Part shown: in pieces, positions 1 to 11,538 of the stretch
Layout of the letters: each line of letters begins with the position of its first letter
How positions within the stretch are numbered: position 1 is the stretch's first letter
Source of the DNA: Patellaria atrata CBS 101060
Taxonomy: Eukaryota; Ascomycota; Dothideomycetes; Patellariales; Patellariaceae
NCBI GenBank assembly: GCA_010093705.1
Contig: MU006097.1
Coordinates: 841,701-905,700, forward strand
Direction: 5' to 3'
DNA: 64,000 nt
Program-made: the position numbers and the translations under genes
Notes under the pieces: generated by a model
Databases searched by the model: none
Told to the model about the DNA's origin: nothing
Seen by the model: the letters and a program-made list of their open reading frames with translations, nothing else

Positions 1-450
1 GCAACCCCTCCTGCCCCGCTCCCCTCGCCGCCCTAATCCTACTCTCCAGCACCGCCTCCGCCTCCTCGACAAAGAGCCCATGCAAATCGATCTCGTCCCC
101 CCTCACCCTCCCCTCGGCGTTGTTCTCACGGAAGATAAACTCCGCCGCCTGTCTGTTGCAGTCATCCATCTTAGCCGCGTGGCGCTTGCCTTGCTCAGAG
201 AGGGCGTGGGCCGCAGCGCCGTCGCCGCGCTCGTACGCCGAGTGCGCTTTGTCGAAGCATTGTTGGCGCTTTGAAGCTTCTTGGCTAGCGAGGGAGCGTA
301 GGCGGTCGTATTCGGCTTCTGCGCGCTGGGATTGGGTGTGGTTGAATGCTGGGGGGTTGTCAGTGGTGCGGAGGGAGGTGGAGGAGGATGGGGTTTGGGG
401 GGAATGGGATTGGTACCGCGGCCGCCGAGTTGGGTAAGGGGGTAGGACAT
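1..450 (-). CDS. DUF1771/Smr-domain protein, N-terminal part (runs off the window start)
   Basis: Reading leftwards from an ATG at 450, I infer exon 1 (450-417), a 68-base intron (416-349; GTACCA donor, CTGAC branch point at 363-359, CAG acceptor) and exon 2 from 348 to the window edge. Splicing gives a short N-terminus ending in GGR, then an alpha-helical DUF1771 region (AEYDRLRSLASQEASKRQQC; AYERGDGAAAHALSEQGKRH), then the start of an Smr domain with the signature DEIDLHGLFVEEAEAV. Smr domains bind or cleave nucleic acid in the MutS2/B3BP family; fungal DUF1771-Smr proteins are probably RNA-linked, but the role is not known from this sequence. Reading straight through from the same ATG puts the DUF1771 region out of frame, which is why I favour the intron. 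The C-terminal half lies outside the window. Confidence 0.85.
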
Positions 451-1136
451 TTGGGATTTAGATATCCAAGGAGTATAATTGTTCGATAGTATGTGAGACG
501 GTAATGACTGCGAATACCCGGATGTTATGATGTAAAGATAGACACGAGGTGTCGACGTGTTTGAAGTCTTGGCAGATTCGCGAGCACGTGTACCTAGTCG
601 CGCTTGAGTTAGTCTAAGCTTGGCGTAGACGGTGGATCAGGTATCTTGTCCATTCAATAATGATTCGACGACTACAATATCCATCTACGAGATAAAAGAA
701 CGGCTCGTGAATTGTGAGTCGCAGCGGAATAGGTCACCTAGTCAGCTCTCAGAGTTTTACCGCCATAGACTATTCGATAGCTCTCATTATCCATTCCTTC
801 ACGATTCAGGGGAGAATTACGAATACAACAGTACTTCGGTCAACTACATATCATATCTCCAAGAAGACTCTGCATTGATAGAAAAATGATCAGTCTCAAT
901 GCTAAATACTTATTCGTTCGACAAGCCACCATTAATAGAAGGCTAAACTCTGCTCTACATACGCGCCCGGAGCTATGCGTCAGTCAGGCAAGCATCTTCC
1001 GTTGTGCCGCTATCATTGGGGGCCAAGCGCTTCCTACCCCCTAAGTAAAATCAACATGGAGCTTTTATAAGGTATGTAGCACAGCATTCGAGAATAATGT
1101 TGTATTTTTAAGTTCCATTGTACTTTGCCCCTTACC
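451..1136. other. Intergenic, no gene seen
   Basis: This stretch separates the Smr gene (leftward) from the broken membrane-protein gene (rightward). One open frame of 85 codons lies at 632-889, but it starts with GTG and matches nothing I know, so I do not call it. It probably holds divergent promoters. Confidence 0.5.
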
Positions 1137-2283
1137 ATGCCACCGGAGCGGCGCGTCGGCTATACGATCAACGACGGCGGCAGAGGTACGCTGGACCTAC
1201 TATTAAGCTGTCTGGTAACTGTTATTCTTTGCACGTGGACAGTACAACGGTTACAGGTGGTACCGTGGTGTAATTCCCGCACCATCATATTCAAGAAGAA
1301 GGCATTCTGGATGCTGATTACCCTTCTTAGCCTAGAATACGTGACGTGAGTTGCATTCCAGCAATGGCAGCGAGCACGCAGATATCGCGAGCTTGCTCGC
1401 ATGGAGAAGACGGGATGGACAATAAAACATGGGTTTTATGTGGATATGGGCGGGTTGAAGGTGGTATTAGCAGGGAGAGATGTAGAGATATTCAAGAAGG
1501 AGAACACTGATATCGAGAGATGTGATGATGGAGTCTATCTGACCATAAGATTGGAGGATCTGATTTTTCTGGTTGAGGCGGACCTGATACCGCTTCCTAA
1601 CATCGATATCCATGATCTGGAAGAGCGGAGCAAGAACGATATATTCGCTAGAGTCGTAACGTTGATCCAGGTTCTCTATTTTCTAGTGTATTCTTTCGGA
1701 CGTCTGGGTTCAGGGCTTCCGATATCCACATTGGAATTGTCTACTCTAGCTTTCATATGCTGTGCGGCCTTTATCGAGTACTTCTGGTGGAATAAACCAT
1801 TGGACCTTCGATCCGCTACGGTCATAACAGTGGCCCCAGACAAACGGGAACGCTTTGTCTCGATCTTTTCGGAATTACGTTTCAACACTCCTGAACAAGA
1901 CCTCTCAGAACAGGTTGACCTCAAGCTATTCTTCGACCGCATCCTTGAGGGAGACGAGTCCAGTAAAATTGCGGTGCATGCCGTATGGATAGGATGCATT
2001 TTCAATGGTATCCACATCTCTGCGTGGAATTATTCCTTCGCGTCAGATACGGAACGTCTCCTTTGGCATATAGCCAGTGTCAGTGCTTGTGGCATGTGTT
2101 CTGATGTGGGCAGCTACATTCATCCGCCCGAAGATAGTTGGACTTATCCTTGCCGGGCTATCTGCTTTCGTCTACGATCTTTGCCGTATGTATCTTATGG
2201 TAGAATCTTTTGTTGGCCTGCGTTCGGTTCCAGAGGCGTTGTATAACTCTGCTCCATGGCAAAATGCTTTACCTGGAAATTAA
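1137..2283 (+). pseudogene. Broken fungal multi-pass membrane protein
   Basis: The product resembles an unnamed fungal membrane-protein family: an N-terminal GRGTxDLLxSCLVT..LCTWT segment, a middle part with HGFYVDMGG and YFWWNKPLD, and a C-terminal YDLCRMYLMVESFVGLRSV segment. ATG at 1137 has a good context (ACCATGCC). Two lesions break it. TGA at 1347-1349 interrupts an otherwise continuous frame (LEYVT, stop, VAFQQWQRARRY). Around 2079 the reading frame must shift by one base to pass from LLWHIAS to SVLVACVLMWA and reach the conserved C-terminus ending at 2283. No intron of plausible length removes either lesion: a GTGAGT lies at 1346, but usable acceptors are only 16-36 bases away. Hydrophobic helices are seen near 1190-1230, 1660-1790 and 2080-2200. 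Sequencing error could explain one lesion; two make a pseudogene more likely. Function of the family is unknown. Confidence 0.75.
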
Positions 2284-2460
2284 TGGAGTCGTGGTGGCCT
2301 TTACGAGTAAAACGTGAAACTAAGGTATGTAGTTCTCAAAATAGTCTATTGATTCTAATATTCTAAGTTATGCACAAAGGTTCCTTCCGGTACATACCAT
2401 CTTAAGGGGTACTGTAGCGATAATCCAAGGTGAAAGGGGTGCAAATCCGACGTAGATACA

Positions 2461-3960
2461 CTACCAACACCAAAATCTCCTATCCTCACTGAACCCGAGG
2501 CCACGGAAGAAACTCACAGGTACAGGCTCGAACATCCACATACCACCACTCGTCAAATCGTCCGCAAAGAGGCCAGCGAATGCCCAAAGCCAGAGAATGG
2601 TGAAAAAGAAGTTCGAAATTTGACGGACGTGTAACTGGTAGCGCCCTAATGAGAAAAAGAGTTGTGAAGAGCAGAAAAGATAGGAACAGGTGCTCTGAAT
2701 GGCCATACCGAAAGGCTGAAGTGCGAAAAATAGAAAGGATACCGAAGGCCTGGAAGATCCTAGCAAGGTATAACTTCCACAGGCGTGCAAAACTCCACTG
2801 AGAAGGAAAACGACTACTACTCGTATAGCTGCTTCCGCGCTAGATTGGTTATGACGATCAGTCTCCTTAACTTTATCCTGACGGCTATTTGAGTTCACAT
2901 GGACATTTCTAAGCAACCCTTGCGCTATAGCATCCCCGATGCTTACAAAATGCATCCTTAACATTTGATGCCATGTGTCTCCCCAGAAGCCACGTAGCCC
3001 TTTGCGCAGAATAGCATGGGGGCTCCCCCAAATTGGCGGGAATGTTGCAGGTGAGGCGTTTAGTCCAAGAATATTAGGGCCCAAAATGTTGACTTGCAAT
3101 AGAACCGTAGTCGAGTATTCCAAATCGATAGCACTGTACCCTCCTAGTGTCGCGAGGAGCATGCGATAGGTGTATAACCCTAAGGGGGACGCTATATATC
3201 GCGCTATATGCGGTGGTGGCGTCCGAATAGGATAATGCGTGAAATAAAGGTCTGCGATCATAAGAGATTTTACCGCGTCGAGGACAATATAACCTATCAG
3301 AAAGCGGGATAAATTGCGGAATAACGTTGTCGTCTGGCCCAAGGAGACGTTGGACAGAAGTAGAGGGTGTGAGGACGGGGGTGGACTCTTCCAAGACCAG
3401 TGAACTCCTCGAAAGCAGGTTATCAGATCGAATACCCAGGCTAACCTGCGCAAAGTCTCTCGGGGCATGGGTTCCCATTCAAGGCCAGGTCTGTTCTGCA
3501 TGTTGTGGTATCTTTTACCGGCTTGTTTCGAGCGTATATGCTCCTTTGCTTCATTCCCATCAGCGAGCTGTTTCTGATTGATTTGTCCGTTTGTACTGTT
3601 CATCCTTTGTTGCGGCCGCAGTATTAGCCTTTTAAATGATCTAGGATCGTGTAAAAGTAGAAAGTTAACGGCCATTACGGTGCACAGGACAGAATTCAAA
3701 CCAGTCCCTATACTACCAGTGACACCAGGGGCGCGGACAAATAAGAGATTCCAAATCGAAGAGAACGCAATGGCTATGAAGACTATCCAGCGACCTCTTT
3801 GGAACGAGGATTCTGATACTGATTGACATACCATCAACCAGCCAATGAGTAGTATAATATTTAAGGAACTCAGGGGAAAGGAAGGAGGTGTAAAGTTTCC
3901 GGCTTGCAGGGCCGACAAATAGTCATTTTGTACCCTTTGCTCTGCTGTGACGTAGGACAT
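2461..3960 (-). CDS. Wax-synthase-like membrane-bound O-acyltransferase
   Basis: A single-exon gene of 499 residues, ATG at 3960, TAG at 2461. The C-terminal half has the signatures of the fungal wax-synthase domain (MBOAT-related): RGFWGDTWHQMLR about residues 325-337, then a hydrophobic helix ending SGVLHACG with the likely catalytic His. Several other helices are evident (residues 30-50, 78-100, 215-235, 440-480). Family members esterify alcohols or hydroxyls at the ER membrane; fungal paralogues include acetyltransferases of meroterpenoid clusters. No terpene cyclase, PKS or P450 lies nearby, so nothing here points to a biosynthetic cluster and the substrate cannot be named. It is divergent from the F-box gene at 4210, sharing about 250 bases of promoter DNA. 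Confidence 0.8.
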   Translation of the reverse strand: MSYVTAEQRVQNDYLSALQAGNFTPPSFPLSSLNIILLIGWLMVCQSVSESSFQRGRWIVFIAIAFSSIWNLLFVRAPGVTGSIGTGLNSVLCTVMAVNFLLLHDPRSFKRLILRPQQRMNSTNGQINQKQLADGNEAKEHIRSKQAGKRYHNMQNRPGLEWEPMPRETLRRLAWVFDLITCFRGVHWSWKSPPPSSHPLLLSNVSLGQTTTLFRNLSRFLIGYIVLDAVKSLMIADLYFTHYPIRTPPPHIARYIASPLGLYTYRMLLATLGGYSAIDLEYSTTVLLQVNILGPNILGLNASPATFPPIWGSPHAILRKGLRGFWGDTWHQMLRMHFVSIGDAIAQGLLRNVHVNSNSRQDKVKETDRHNQSSAEAAIRVVVVFLLSGVLHACGSYTLLGSSRPSVSFLFFALQPFGMAIQSTCSYLFCSSQLFFSLGRYQLHVRQISNFFFTILWLWAFAGLFADDLTSGGMWMFEPVPVSFFRGLGFSEDRRFWCW

Positions 3961-4209
3961 GTTAGATTTGCTATCTTGTCACTATGAGTTCTATTTTATT
4001 AAAGAAAAGCTTTTATAACTCTTGAAGTTGGAAGTAAGTTTAGGATTGTTAGGGGGCCTGACGGGAGCTGAGGTTGTTGGTCTGTGCATTATGGTTATGC
4101 TCTGCTGCTCTGTGCGCTGGTTCTACTAGACGACCCGTTAGCTCATTGATTCTTTCCTCCTCTCAACCTTCTCTCACCGTCTCACTCTACTTCATTAATC
4201 ATCTTCATC

Positions 4210-5826
4210 ATGATTATGGATGGGCTACCTATTGAGCTTATAGAACTCATTATTAATGAGCTCTCGGTTGATGATTGGAGACATTTACGCCTAGTAAACA
4301 AGACACTAGCTGGATTGGCCACCAGAAGGCTTTTTGAAGACTTTCATATGGGACTCTTCGACAACGGAGTTAGGAATCTTTATAATATCGGACATCATCC
4401 AGAGCTGCGTAATTACGTCAAATCCTTTTCTTTTTATAATGACTTGTTACCCAAGTATATATCCCGTGATGAGTGGGAAGCACACATCGACCTTCGAATA
4501 CCATTTTCCAAGTATTATTGCGGACCCTCGTTGGAACCACGATTAGGAGAGTGTGGTCCGGCGCAAGATATAACAAAACATCTCGGCTATGCTAATTTTC
4601 GTGCGGATGCCCGCGAAGAATATGAGAAACTTCTTCGACATGAGCTCACTGAGTCTGAGCTAGAACAAGGTTGGCGACAGTTTTCCAAGTACCGCTCTGA
4701 ACAAGAGCATTGGTTTGATGGAGATAATGCTATGAACTTTATCGTCGGATTATCGAAACTCAATAATCTGCGACACGCCGCGATAAAAATGAGTTCCGGT
4801 ATGATTAGGCATAGTTACGTGCCAGTTTGGTCACGGCTCGCCAAGGAGATTTACCAGGAACCGGTGAACTTCAGAAGAAGCAGACGTGCTCAAGTCGACA
4901 CTGGTCCCTGGTCATTAATGAGAGTACAAAATCTCTCCATCTTACTAGAAGCTATTTCCCAAAGAGCGTTGGGGTCCGGCGTACAACACGTTGAAGCCCT
5001 AAGATTCAGCACAGTTGGCGATACTTTCTGGATGAGATTATGGGATGTAGAGCATCACTCGAATACACCGGGCCATACCGAAAAGGTATGCCTCTGGAAT
5101 TACTCAAATAACCTCAAATGGTCCGACGCATTTTCCCACTTGACATCTCTGTTTGTCGTCGTTGAGTACTGTGAGGGTAATGATGTGGAGACAACGGCTA
5201 AGGCACTAACGTTATGTCTGAAATCGGCATCCCACCTCCAAAAGTTGAGATTACGCTGGTATCACGAGGACTACGTAGGTCGCTATGCGGACCAACCCAA
5301 TCATGACATCCTCGTCTATGTGGAAGACTTTTTATGGCCGAAGCTTCGAAAACTTGAATTGGAAGCAATGGCAACTGATGGTAGGAGATTGTTCGCCTTT
5401 CTTAGCCGGCACTCCAAGAGTCTGCGAAGTCTAAGCTTTGTTGACGTCGAACTCTGTGAGGGTACAGGAACATGGGAAAATATAATTAGGAGGATGCCTT
5501 TAAGATTCACCCTGGATGACATATTGTTGGAATATCTATGGGACGACACATGTAAAGAGTTGGAGGAAGGTGGCCGTTTCTTTGAAGGTTTGGAGGGAAT
5601 AGGGTACTACGAGGAAATGGAGGAGTATTGCCTTCATGGCGGAAACTTTCCTATCTTCAATCCGCAGCAATGGTATAGTTTGACTGTGCTGTACAATCTC
5701 TTTTTGCAGAGACTGACTCTATGTTCAGGTTGGAGCACCGGAAGGAAACAGCAGTACAGCAGAGCTATTGAGAAATCCCCTCCTATCGGTACCAGCATAC
5801 GGTCCGATCTTCGAACTTCTAAGTGA
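4210..5826 (+). CDS. F-box protein with leucine-rich-like C-terminal region
   Basis: One uninterrupted frame of 538 codons. Residues 3-45 form an F-box-like start (LPIELIELIINELSVDDWRH, then LRLVNKTLAGLATRRLFEDF), which in the family recruits targets to SCF ubiquitin ligases through Skp1. The rest has scattered LxxLxL patterns (for instance LQKLRLRWYHEDY and LRKLELEAMATDG around residues 340-400, then SLRSLSFVDVEL), as in many fungal F-box proteins with degenerate LRR regions. The first ATG follows a pyrimidine-rich leader (TCATCTTCATCATG). Substrate unknown. The last 60 residues look less conserved and could include an unspliced intron; no clear splice pair was chosen. Confidence 0.75.
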   Translation: MIMDGLPIELIELIINELSVDDWRHLRLVNKTLAGLATRRLFEDFHMGLFDNGVRNLYNIGHHPELRNYVKSFSFYNDLLPKYISRDEWEAHIDLRIPFSKYYCGPSLEPRLGECGPAQDITKHLGYANFRADAREEYEKLLRHELTESELEQGWRQFSKYRSEQEHWFDGDNAMNFIVGLSKLNNLRHAAIKMSSGMIRHSYVPVWSRLAKEIYQEPVNFRRSRRAQVDTGPWSLMRVQNLSILLEAISQRALGSGVQHVEALRFSTVGDTFWMRLWDVEHHSNTPGHTEKVCLWNYSNNLKWSDAFSHLTSLFVVVEYCEGNDVETTAKALTLCLKSASHLQKLRLRWYHEDYVGRYADQPNHDILVYVEDFLWPKLRKLELEAMATDGRRLFAFLSRHSKSLRSLSFVDVELCEGTGTWENIIRRMPLRFTLDDILLEYLWDDTCKELEEGGRFFEGLEGIGYYEEMEEYCLHGGNFPIFNPQQWYSLTVLYNLFLQRLTLCSGWSTGRKQQYSRAIEKSPPIGTSIRSDLRTSK

Positions 5827-7076
5827 ATGACACCTCTTTATTCTGGCTCTGCAAACGGAAGTCAGATGTAAATCCATATGAATCCACTATTTTAGCCAAA
5901 TCCGAATGAGTACGGGAAATGCCCTGGTTGCTCAACCAGATTAACCCACTTAAACGCTTTACATATCCAATAAACAAACTAGACGAGCAGTGAACACACA
6001 TATAGCTGTACTAGATACATCCCGGTACGGTCTTCCGCATAGTTCTCTATCAACGGTTACGGAGCAGCCCGAAAGCTCTCGCTTGCTGCTCCTTTTGGCT
6101 GCTCCTGCTAGCACTAGTGATGCAAGCGTAAATTGCAGGGCGACCATTCAGGGTTCTCGGACATGGCGTCTTATTTCGGTGTATCTTATAACGGGCCAGA
6201 TCTCTTGACTGACATTTCAATTCTGCGGGGCATAATACATTACGTCTTAGAAGAGAAATAGCCAAGCGACTTTGCGGCTCTGCTACATAGCATGTGAAAT
6301 ACGAGGAAATTAAAGTGCATATGGGAGGGCATCGAGTTCGGTTGTACAGTACTGAAAGTGTGCAGCACGGCAGGCCTGCTCCAGCAGATACTACGTAAAG
6401 TAGCTAGCTCGACTTTCTAGCCCTAATCGGCTAGTCTACGATAATCATCATTATTGGGTTTATAGTTCCAGCAAGAGCCTCTTCCCTTCAGAGCTTCAGC
6501 CTTCCCATAGAATTCCAGAGAGCTTTGTGTATCGAAACCGTTGACCAACCATTCTACGCCACCTTTCTCTAACCTTGCCTTCTTTCTCATCCGTGATACA
6601 GCTTGGCCGGATTGGGGTGTCGTGATTATGATCACTGGGGCTGAGCAAGAATGACAAGGCGGGTTGAGCCTCAACGTAGGCGTAAGAAAATCCCACCATC
6701 TCACTCAGCCCTTGTTTTTTCCAAACGGTGTTACCATCACACCCTCCGCACTTGGAACTACTGGATGAAAAGGATTTTTTGAACCTCCGCTGCCGATCAG
6801 AAAAGAGCCGCATCCCGTCGACTGCTATGAAGTGGCCGAGTAGATAAGAGCTATCAGTTTTGCACCATGTATCGAACAAGACTGGCCAAGTAGCGAAGAA
6901 TTTTCAAGTGAAGTGATGAATGTCGGAACGCACTTTTCATTAAAAAAAACGACATCACACTAACACGTCAATTTGGAACCGGATCACCTCTTTTTTGTTC
7001 TACAGCACTGTCGTCAGCAATGGCGCCTTACCCATAAAGTACAGAGTTATAATACCTCTCATGTATTCCAGGGTGT
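5827..7076. other. Intergenic, no gene seen
   Basis: About 1.25 kb between two rightward F-box genes. Open frames of 60-127 codons occur on both strands, overlap one another, and lack recognisable domains. I see no repeats. It should hold the 3' end of the first F-box gene and the promoter of the second. Confidence 0.5.
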
Positions 7077-9730
7077 ATGCATCCAAATCCTATGTCTCGC
7101 CGCCTCGACCATCTACCGTTCGATGTCCTATTCTTGGTGTTATCATATCTTAATATCGAGGACAGTTTTCACCTCGGTCAGACCTGCAAGTACCTGAGTT
7201 CAATACTACAGGAGGGAAAGACGTGCCGCAGATTAGTTGAAGTATGGCTACGTATATCATATCCCTTTCCCCGTCGTGGCATTCCTCGTCTACTGTACGC
7301 TTGCAATCGAAAATAGACCACAACTTCTAGTGTCCGCGGAATCCGGAGAAGTACGACTAAGTCTGGCCGTATGTACGACTTTGATCGTATAGAAACGGAG
7401 GTCGTTGACATCGAAAGGTTAAGGGTCCGCCAGCGTGCGTTCAACAAGCGTACAGGGACTGAGGAATATCATCCGCGAAGGGGGGAGCATGATTAGAGTA
7501 AATGCTGATATATTTCCAGACACGTGCCAAATTTAGTTACGAACATCAGCTTGCTAACGATGGCCAACTCAATTATCCTGAAGCGGCACGGAGAATCTTT
7601 GATAGACGAAGGGCGTTCGCTACAGCCAATCCCTTTTCTGCTTTTGTTGTTGGTTATGGGACATCCTTTATTTATCACGATGGCACACTGTGCTATTTCG
7701 ACGGTTACACCATACATGTTCAAGATATGCGTGGATGTTCCAAGATATCCAAGTGCTTCAACATCCGGGACATGCTACAGGCCAGTTTTCATACTATAGG
7801 ACATAACGTCCGTTTAGGACTACTCCATTATAATGAAGGAATACTTACGCTGTTAGCTAAAAGGAGTGAGAGACAAGGGGACAACTGGCTTATAGCAGTT
7901 GATACAGATAGCTCCTCTGAAGATGCCCCGAAGATCCTCGCGATTCAACCTTTGCGGTCTACTTATAAGCTGGTGGTCCGGAATTCAAAGCATTACCTGT
8001 ATTATGGAACCTTTACAGGTACGGGAAATGCTGGTCATTCTGAATGGATATTTCAGTTGGTGTCCCTTTTCAATGATAACGCTCAATATCAGCCATTACA
8101 GCTTCAGAATGTGCTCGGATCTGACGTCGGGAGCACCGTGGCGTTCGAAGTTCATCAGGGATACTTCTACGCAGTTTCGAATGAGACTCATTTCAGAGGG
8201 GAAGGTGGCAATTGGATTAATTTCTACCACTGTATACGTTTTCCAGTAGATAACCCTACCGATGGTGCACTTGAAGTGAACGATCGTGTATATAGGAGAA
8301 AACATACGGACGGGACTATCCACGACTGGTGGACCGACTTGGCTTTAAAGACCGACGAACACACCGGCGAGCTACTGATTGTGGAACATCGTCGAGAGTG
8401 GTTGATACCGCACGTTAGCGAGAAGAAAAGAACTTTCTACCAGCAACGTATGACTTTCGCCTCGGATGTTCATGAAGAACACACTGATTCTGGACCACCA
8501 TCCCACGATACCCCGTTAGAGGTGCCAGTGGAATTATCTCCATGCTCTGACCTTGCGGAATTCGAAAGAGAACAGTACATGAACTATGACTTATCAAATA
8601 AGCCACTGAAATCCCATCCGGAATATGGCTTCTCGGATGATCCGCCGCACTTTGGGACTTCAAACAAGTTCCGAACGTATAATTTGTCCTGTAGTACCTT
8701 TTTAGATATAATCCAAGATACCAGACAGTACAGTTCAATCGACCCAACAGGGATCACGGTCAAATGTCTACGGTTAAGAGTAGGTTCAAGGAGCCGAGCG
8801 CCACTCGCATCTCAAAAGCTCCCTGCAGAAGTCGTACCATCCTCTGCGTCAAAGGGAAAAGAGAAAGCAAAAATGCCCCGGTATATGGATTGTGGCAGAT
8901 ATCGTTATTCAAGAATCACACTTTGGCCCCCTGAACATCGTACTCAACTCCCTAGCATCTTCACATACACCTCCAAACTTGAACCTGATCATCTTTCTGG
9001 CACAAAGGACCGATGGGTCATAGGCTGGTCAACTCTAGACCACTCATTGAAAGCTTTGGACGAGATGGATATCAAAGCCGCAGCAGACGAACGCTTGGTC
9101 GTAATCATGCCCCACCCTAAACTTGACGATGATCAGTCTAAAGACTTCGCCGGCAATCCCATCATCGTCGTCAGTTTCGATCCTGGGATCAAAGCGGAAG
9201 ACTTCCAACCTGTTCGTAGATCCGGCCTTCCAAGGCTTCTAGCATGGGCACCAGATTCATCTCGATTACAAGACAGAAAAAGCATACCTGGATCATCTAG
9301 AGAAAAAGAGGATAATAATATGAAGGGAATACAACTAGCCACCCCTAATGCACTTCCCATATCCCGAACTGTACCAGTTAGGGGCAGCAACACTATTGCC
9401 CCTCAGCTAGACCGCGACGAGAACGATGATGGGATGTCAGACTCCGTATCGCTTGGCTCAGTAGGTGACCTAGATTTCGGAGACGGTTGGGATATGGAAA
9501 ATGATGAAATAGAAGAAACCGAACCCCCGTCATTCCACGACTTGGACACCACGGTGCCGACTCCTAATCAGGGGGAAGAGGTTGTAGTACCAGGGCCTAG
9601 TACGGCATCAAATTTTACCAGACGTGTAGATGAACATGACGATGAAGATGAGGGAAGGGGTAGCGGTGATGTTCCGATTCCAACTGGTACACCGTTTGAC
9701 CTTTGGTTACATAGAAATAGGCATACATAG
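7077..9730 (+). CDS. F-box domain protein, two exons
   Basis: Exon 1 (7077 or 7092 to 7241) encodes a canonical F-box: LDHLPFDVLFLVLSYLNIED followed by SFHLGQTCKYLSSILQEG. A 278-base intron (7242-7519, donor GTATGG, branch CTGAT at 7505, acceptor CAG) leads in phase 0 to exon 2 (7520-9730). Joined, the sequence runs CRRLVE then TRAKFSYEHQL, continuous with a conserved Arg-rich helix and a beta-rich region (AFATANPFSAFVVGYGTSF) that I recognise from other ascomycete F-box proteins. The spliced product is about 786-791 residues. The C-terminal 150 residues are acidic and low complexity (ENDDGMSDSVSLG, DEHDDEDEGRGSGD). The intron is long for this window and could hide a small exon. The start is either of two in-frame ATGs, five codons apart. 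Confidence 0.8.
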
Positions 9731-10347
9731 CTGAAGAAGCTTATCGGGGTCTGGGTTGTAGTGGTTTTAGTCTGGACTTCAAATTGATCCCAGATACGGA
9801 TTCATAAGTATAAGGTACTACGGTTGTATGCCAGCTTCCTGTAATACAAGAGGATAATCGTAGCATGATGGTGGATTCCTAGGGGTGTTACCAAAGAGTG
9901 ATAAGGTGCAAGGGGAGTAAGGGTATTGAAGGCAATAAAATGAATATGTTGTTGATCAATCAAATAGAATTCGTTGGTATCTTCACGCCCCTGTCCTTTG
10001 CTGATGCTATGATAATACAGTGTTACTCTACGCCAGACTGGTGAGGCTTGATAATTGAGGCTGAGTGAGATCTTAATCGTCCTCCACTTCATCCAGGTCA
10101 ACACACTCCGTCTCCATTAATTGCATCTCCCTCTTAACGATTAACTAGTTCTTGAAGCTTGGTGACTATCCTCGACCATAATATGCTTTTTGGCGACAAC
10201 TGATGAAATTTTGAAGGTTTCCGAAATCCCCGAAAGCCAGTCTCCCGCCGACGTCCGCAGCGGACTAACGTCATCTCCTCAATTTTATTCACATCGCTCA
10301 ACTTTCCATTTCTCCACCGCAACAAACTAAATTCCAGATCGCGCGTC
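9731..10347. other. Intergenic; 3' end of F-box gene and promoter of syntaxin gene
   Basis: No gene seen. Short open frames on the minus strand have no recognisable content. The last 200 bases are the likely promoter and 5' leader of the syntaxin gene. Confidence 0.5.
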
Positions 10348-11538
10348 ATGTCTTACGGCAATTATCAACAGTATGGAGGAAACCCGTACGGCGAGAGTGG
10401 CGAGAATGGTTACGGCGCGTCGAATCCGTACGGTGGAAGCTACACCACTGTAAGCGCGCTTTCTGACGCTCAATAGCTCCCAAATTATCTATCAATTGCT
10501 AAAACAACACTCCGTTTACAGTCGAACCAAAATATCGCGGCTCCTCAATTGACCCACGAGACATCCAACTACTCCCAACCATCACAGTACTCCGAAGCCA
10601 CACCTATGCCGACCCAACAACAATATCAACAACAGCAGCAACAACCATCTCCACTCCAGCAACAACAGTATCCCCAATCCCAACCCACGATCCTCAGCAA
10701 CCAAGACTTCCTCGCCCGCATCAATGCCACCAAATCCGACATCCAGCGCCTCACATCCCAAATCGCGGAAATCGGGACCCTCCACCAGCGCGCCCTCTCC
10801 GCGACCGACAGCGGCAGCTCCGCAGCGCTCGAGCACCAAGTCACGCAAACGCAGATCCTTAACACGCGCATCAAAGACCAGATCAAGGCGCTCGAGACCG
10901 ACGCCGCGCGCTCCGGGCGCAACGTCACCAAGGACTCCCAGGTGCGCACCCTGAAGCAGACCTTCAAGGCGCAGCTCGAGGACTTCCAGCGCGAGGAGTC
11001 GGAGTATAGGAAACGCTACCAGGAGCAGATCGCACGGCAGTACCGGATCGTGAACCCGGAGGCGAGCGAGGACGAGGTCGCCGAAGCAGCGAGGGCGGAT
11101 TGGGGCGACGAGGGCGTTTTCCAGACCGCCGTAAGCCTTACCCTTAACCCCCTTCCTCTTCCCTTCCGATTCTAAGACATAACGCTAACCCCCGTCAAGC
11201 TCAAATCCAACCGCACAGGCCACGCGACATCCGTCCTCGGCGCCGTCCGCGCCCGCCACAACGACATCCAGAAGATCGAGCAGACGCTGCTCGAGCTCTC
11301 GCAGCTCTTCGCCGAGCTCGCCGAGGCTGTCGTCGTGCAGGAGGAGCAGATCGTCCAGACGGAAGAGCAGACCCACCAGGTCATCGATGACACCGAGCAG
11401 GGGAACAAGCAGCTCGATCAGGGTATTAAGAGCGCGCGACGAGCGCGGAAGATGAAGTGGTGGCTTTTGATCGTTTGCGTGCTTATTGTTGCTATTATTG
11501 CGTTGGCGCTGGGGTTGTATTTTGGGTTGAAGAAGTAG
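10348..11538 (+). CDS. SSO1-like: Plasma-membrane t-SNARE, syntaxin (SSO1 family)
   Basis: Three exons: 10348-10449, 10522-11130 and 11200-11538, all joined in phase 0, with GTAAGC donors in both introns and CTAAAA/CTAAC branch sites. The 349-residue product starts with a Gly/Tyr/Asn-rich and then Gln-rich tail (residues 1-75), followed by a helical N-terminal syntaxin domain (ILSNQDFLARINATKSDIQR onward, about 80-220), a SNARE helix (about 255-320, with RHNDIQKIEQTLLELSQLF and VVQEEQIVQTEEQTHQVIDD), and a C-terminal membrane anchor (WWLLIVCVLIVAIIALALGL) ending three residues from the C-terminus. This is the layout of fungal Sso1/Psy1 exocytic syntaxins, which pair with Sec9 and Snc to fuse secretory vesicles. 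GC content is higher than in the surroundings, as expected of a well-expressed gene. Confidence 0.93.

Noticed and set aside
632-889. 85-codon frame before the membrane-protein pseudogene
   Set aside because: GTG start, no domain, no ATG in a good context.
1346-1381. GTGAGT donor that could splice out the TGA at 1347
   Set aside because: Acceptors are only 16-36 bases away, shorter than fungal introns allow; conserved residues would be lost.
2461-3960. Secondary-metabolite cluster around the wax-synthase-like gene
   Set aside because: No PKS, NRPS, terpene cyclase, P450 or pathway regulator nearby.
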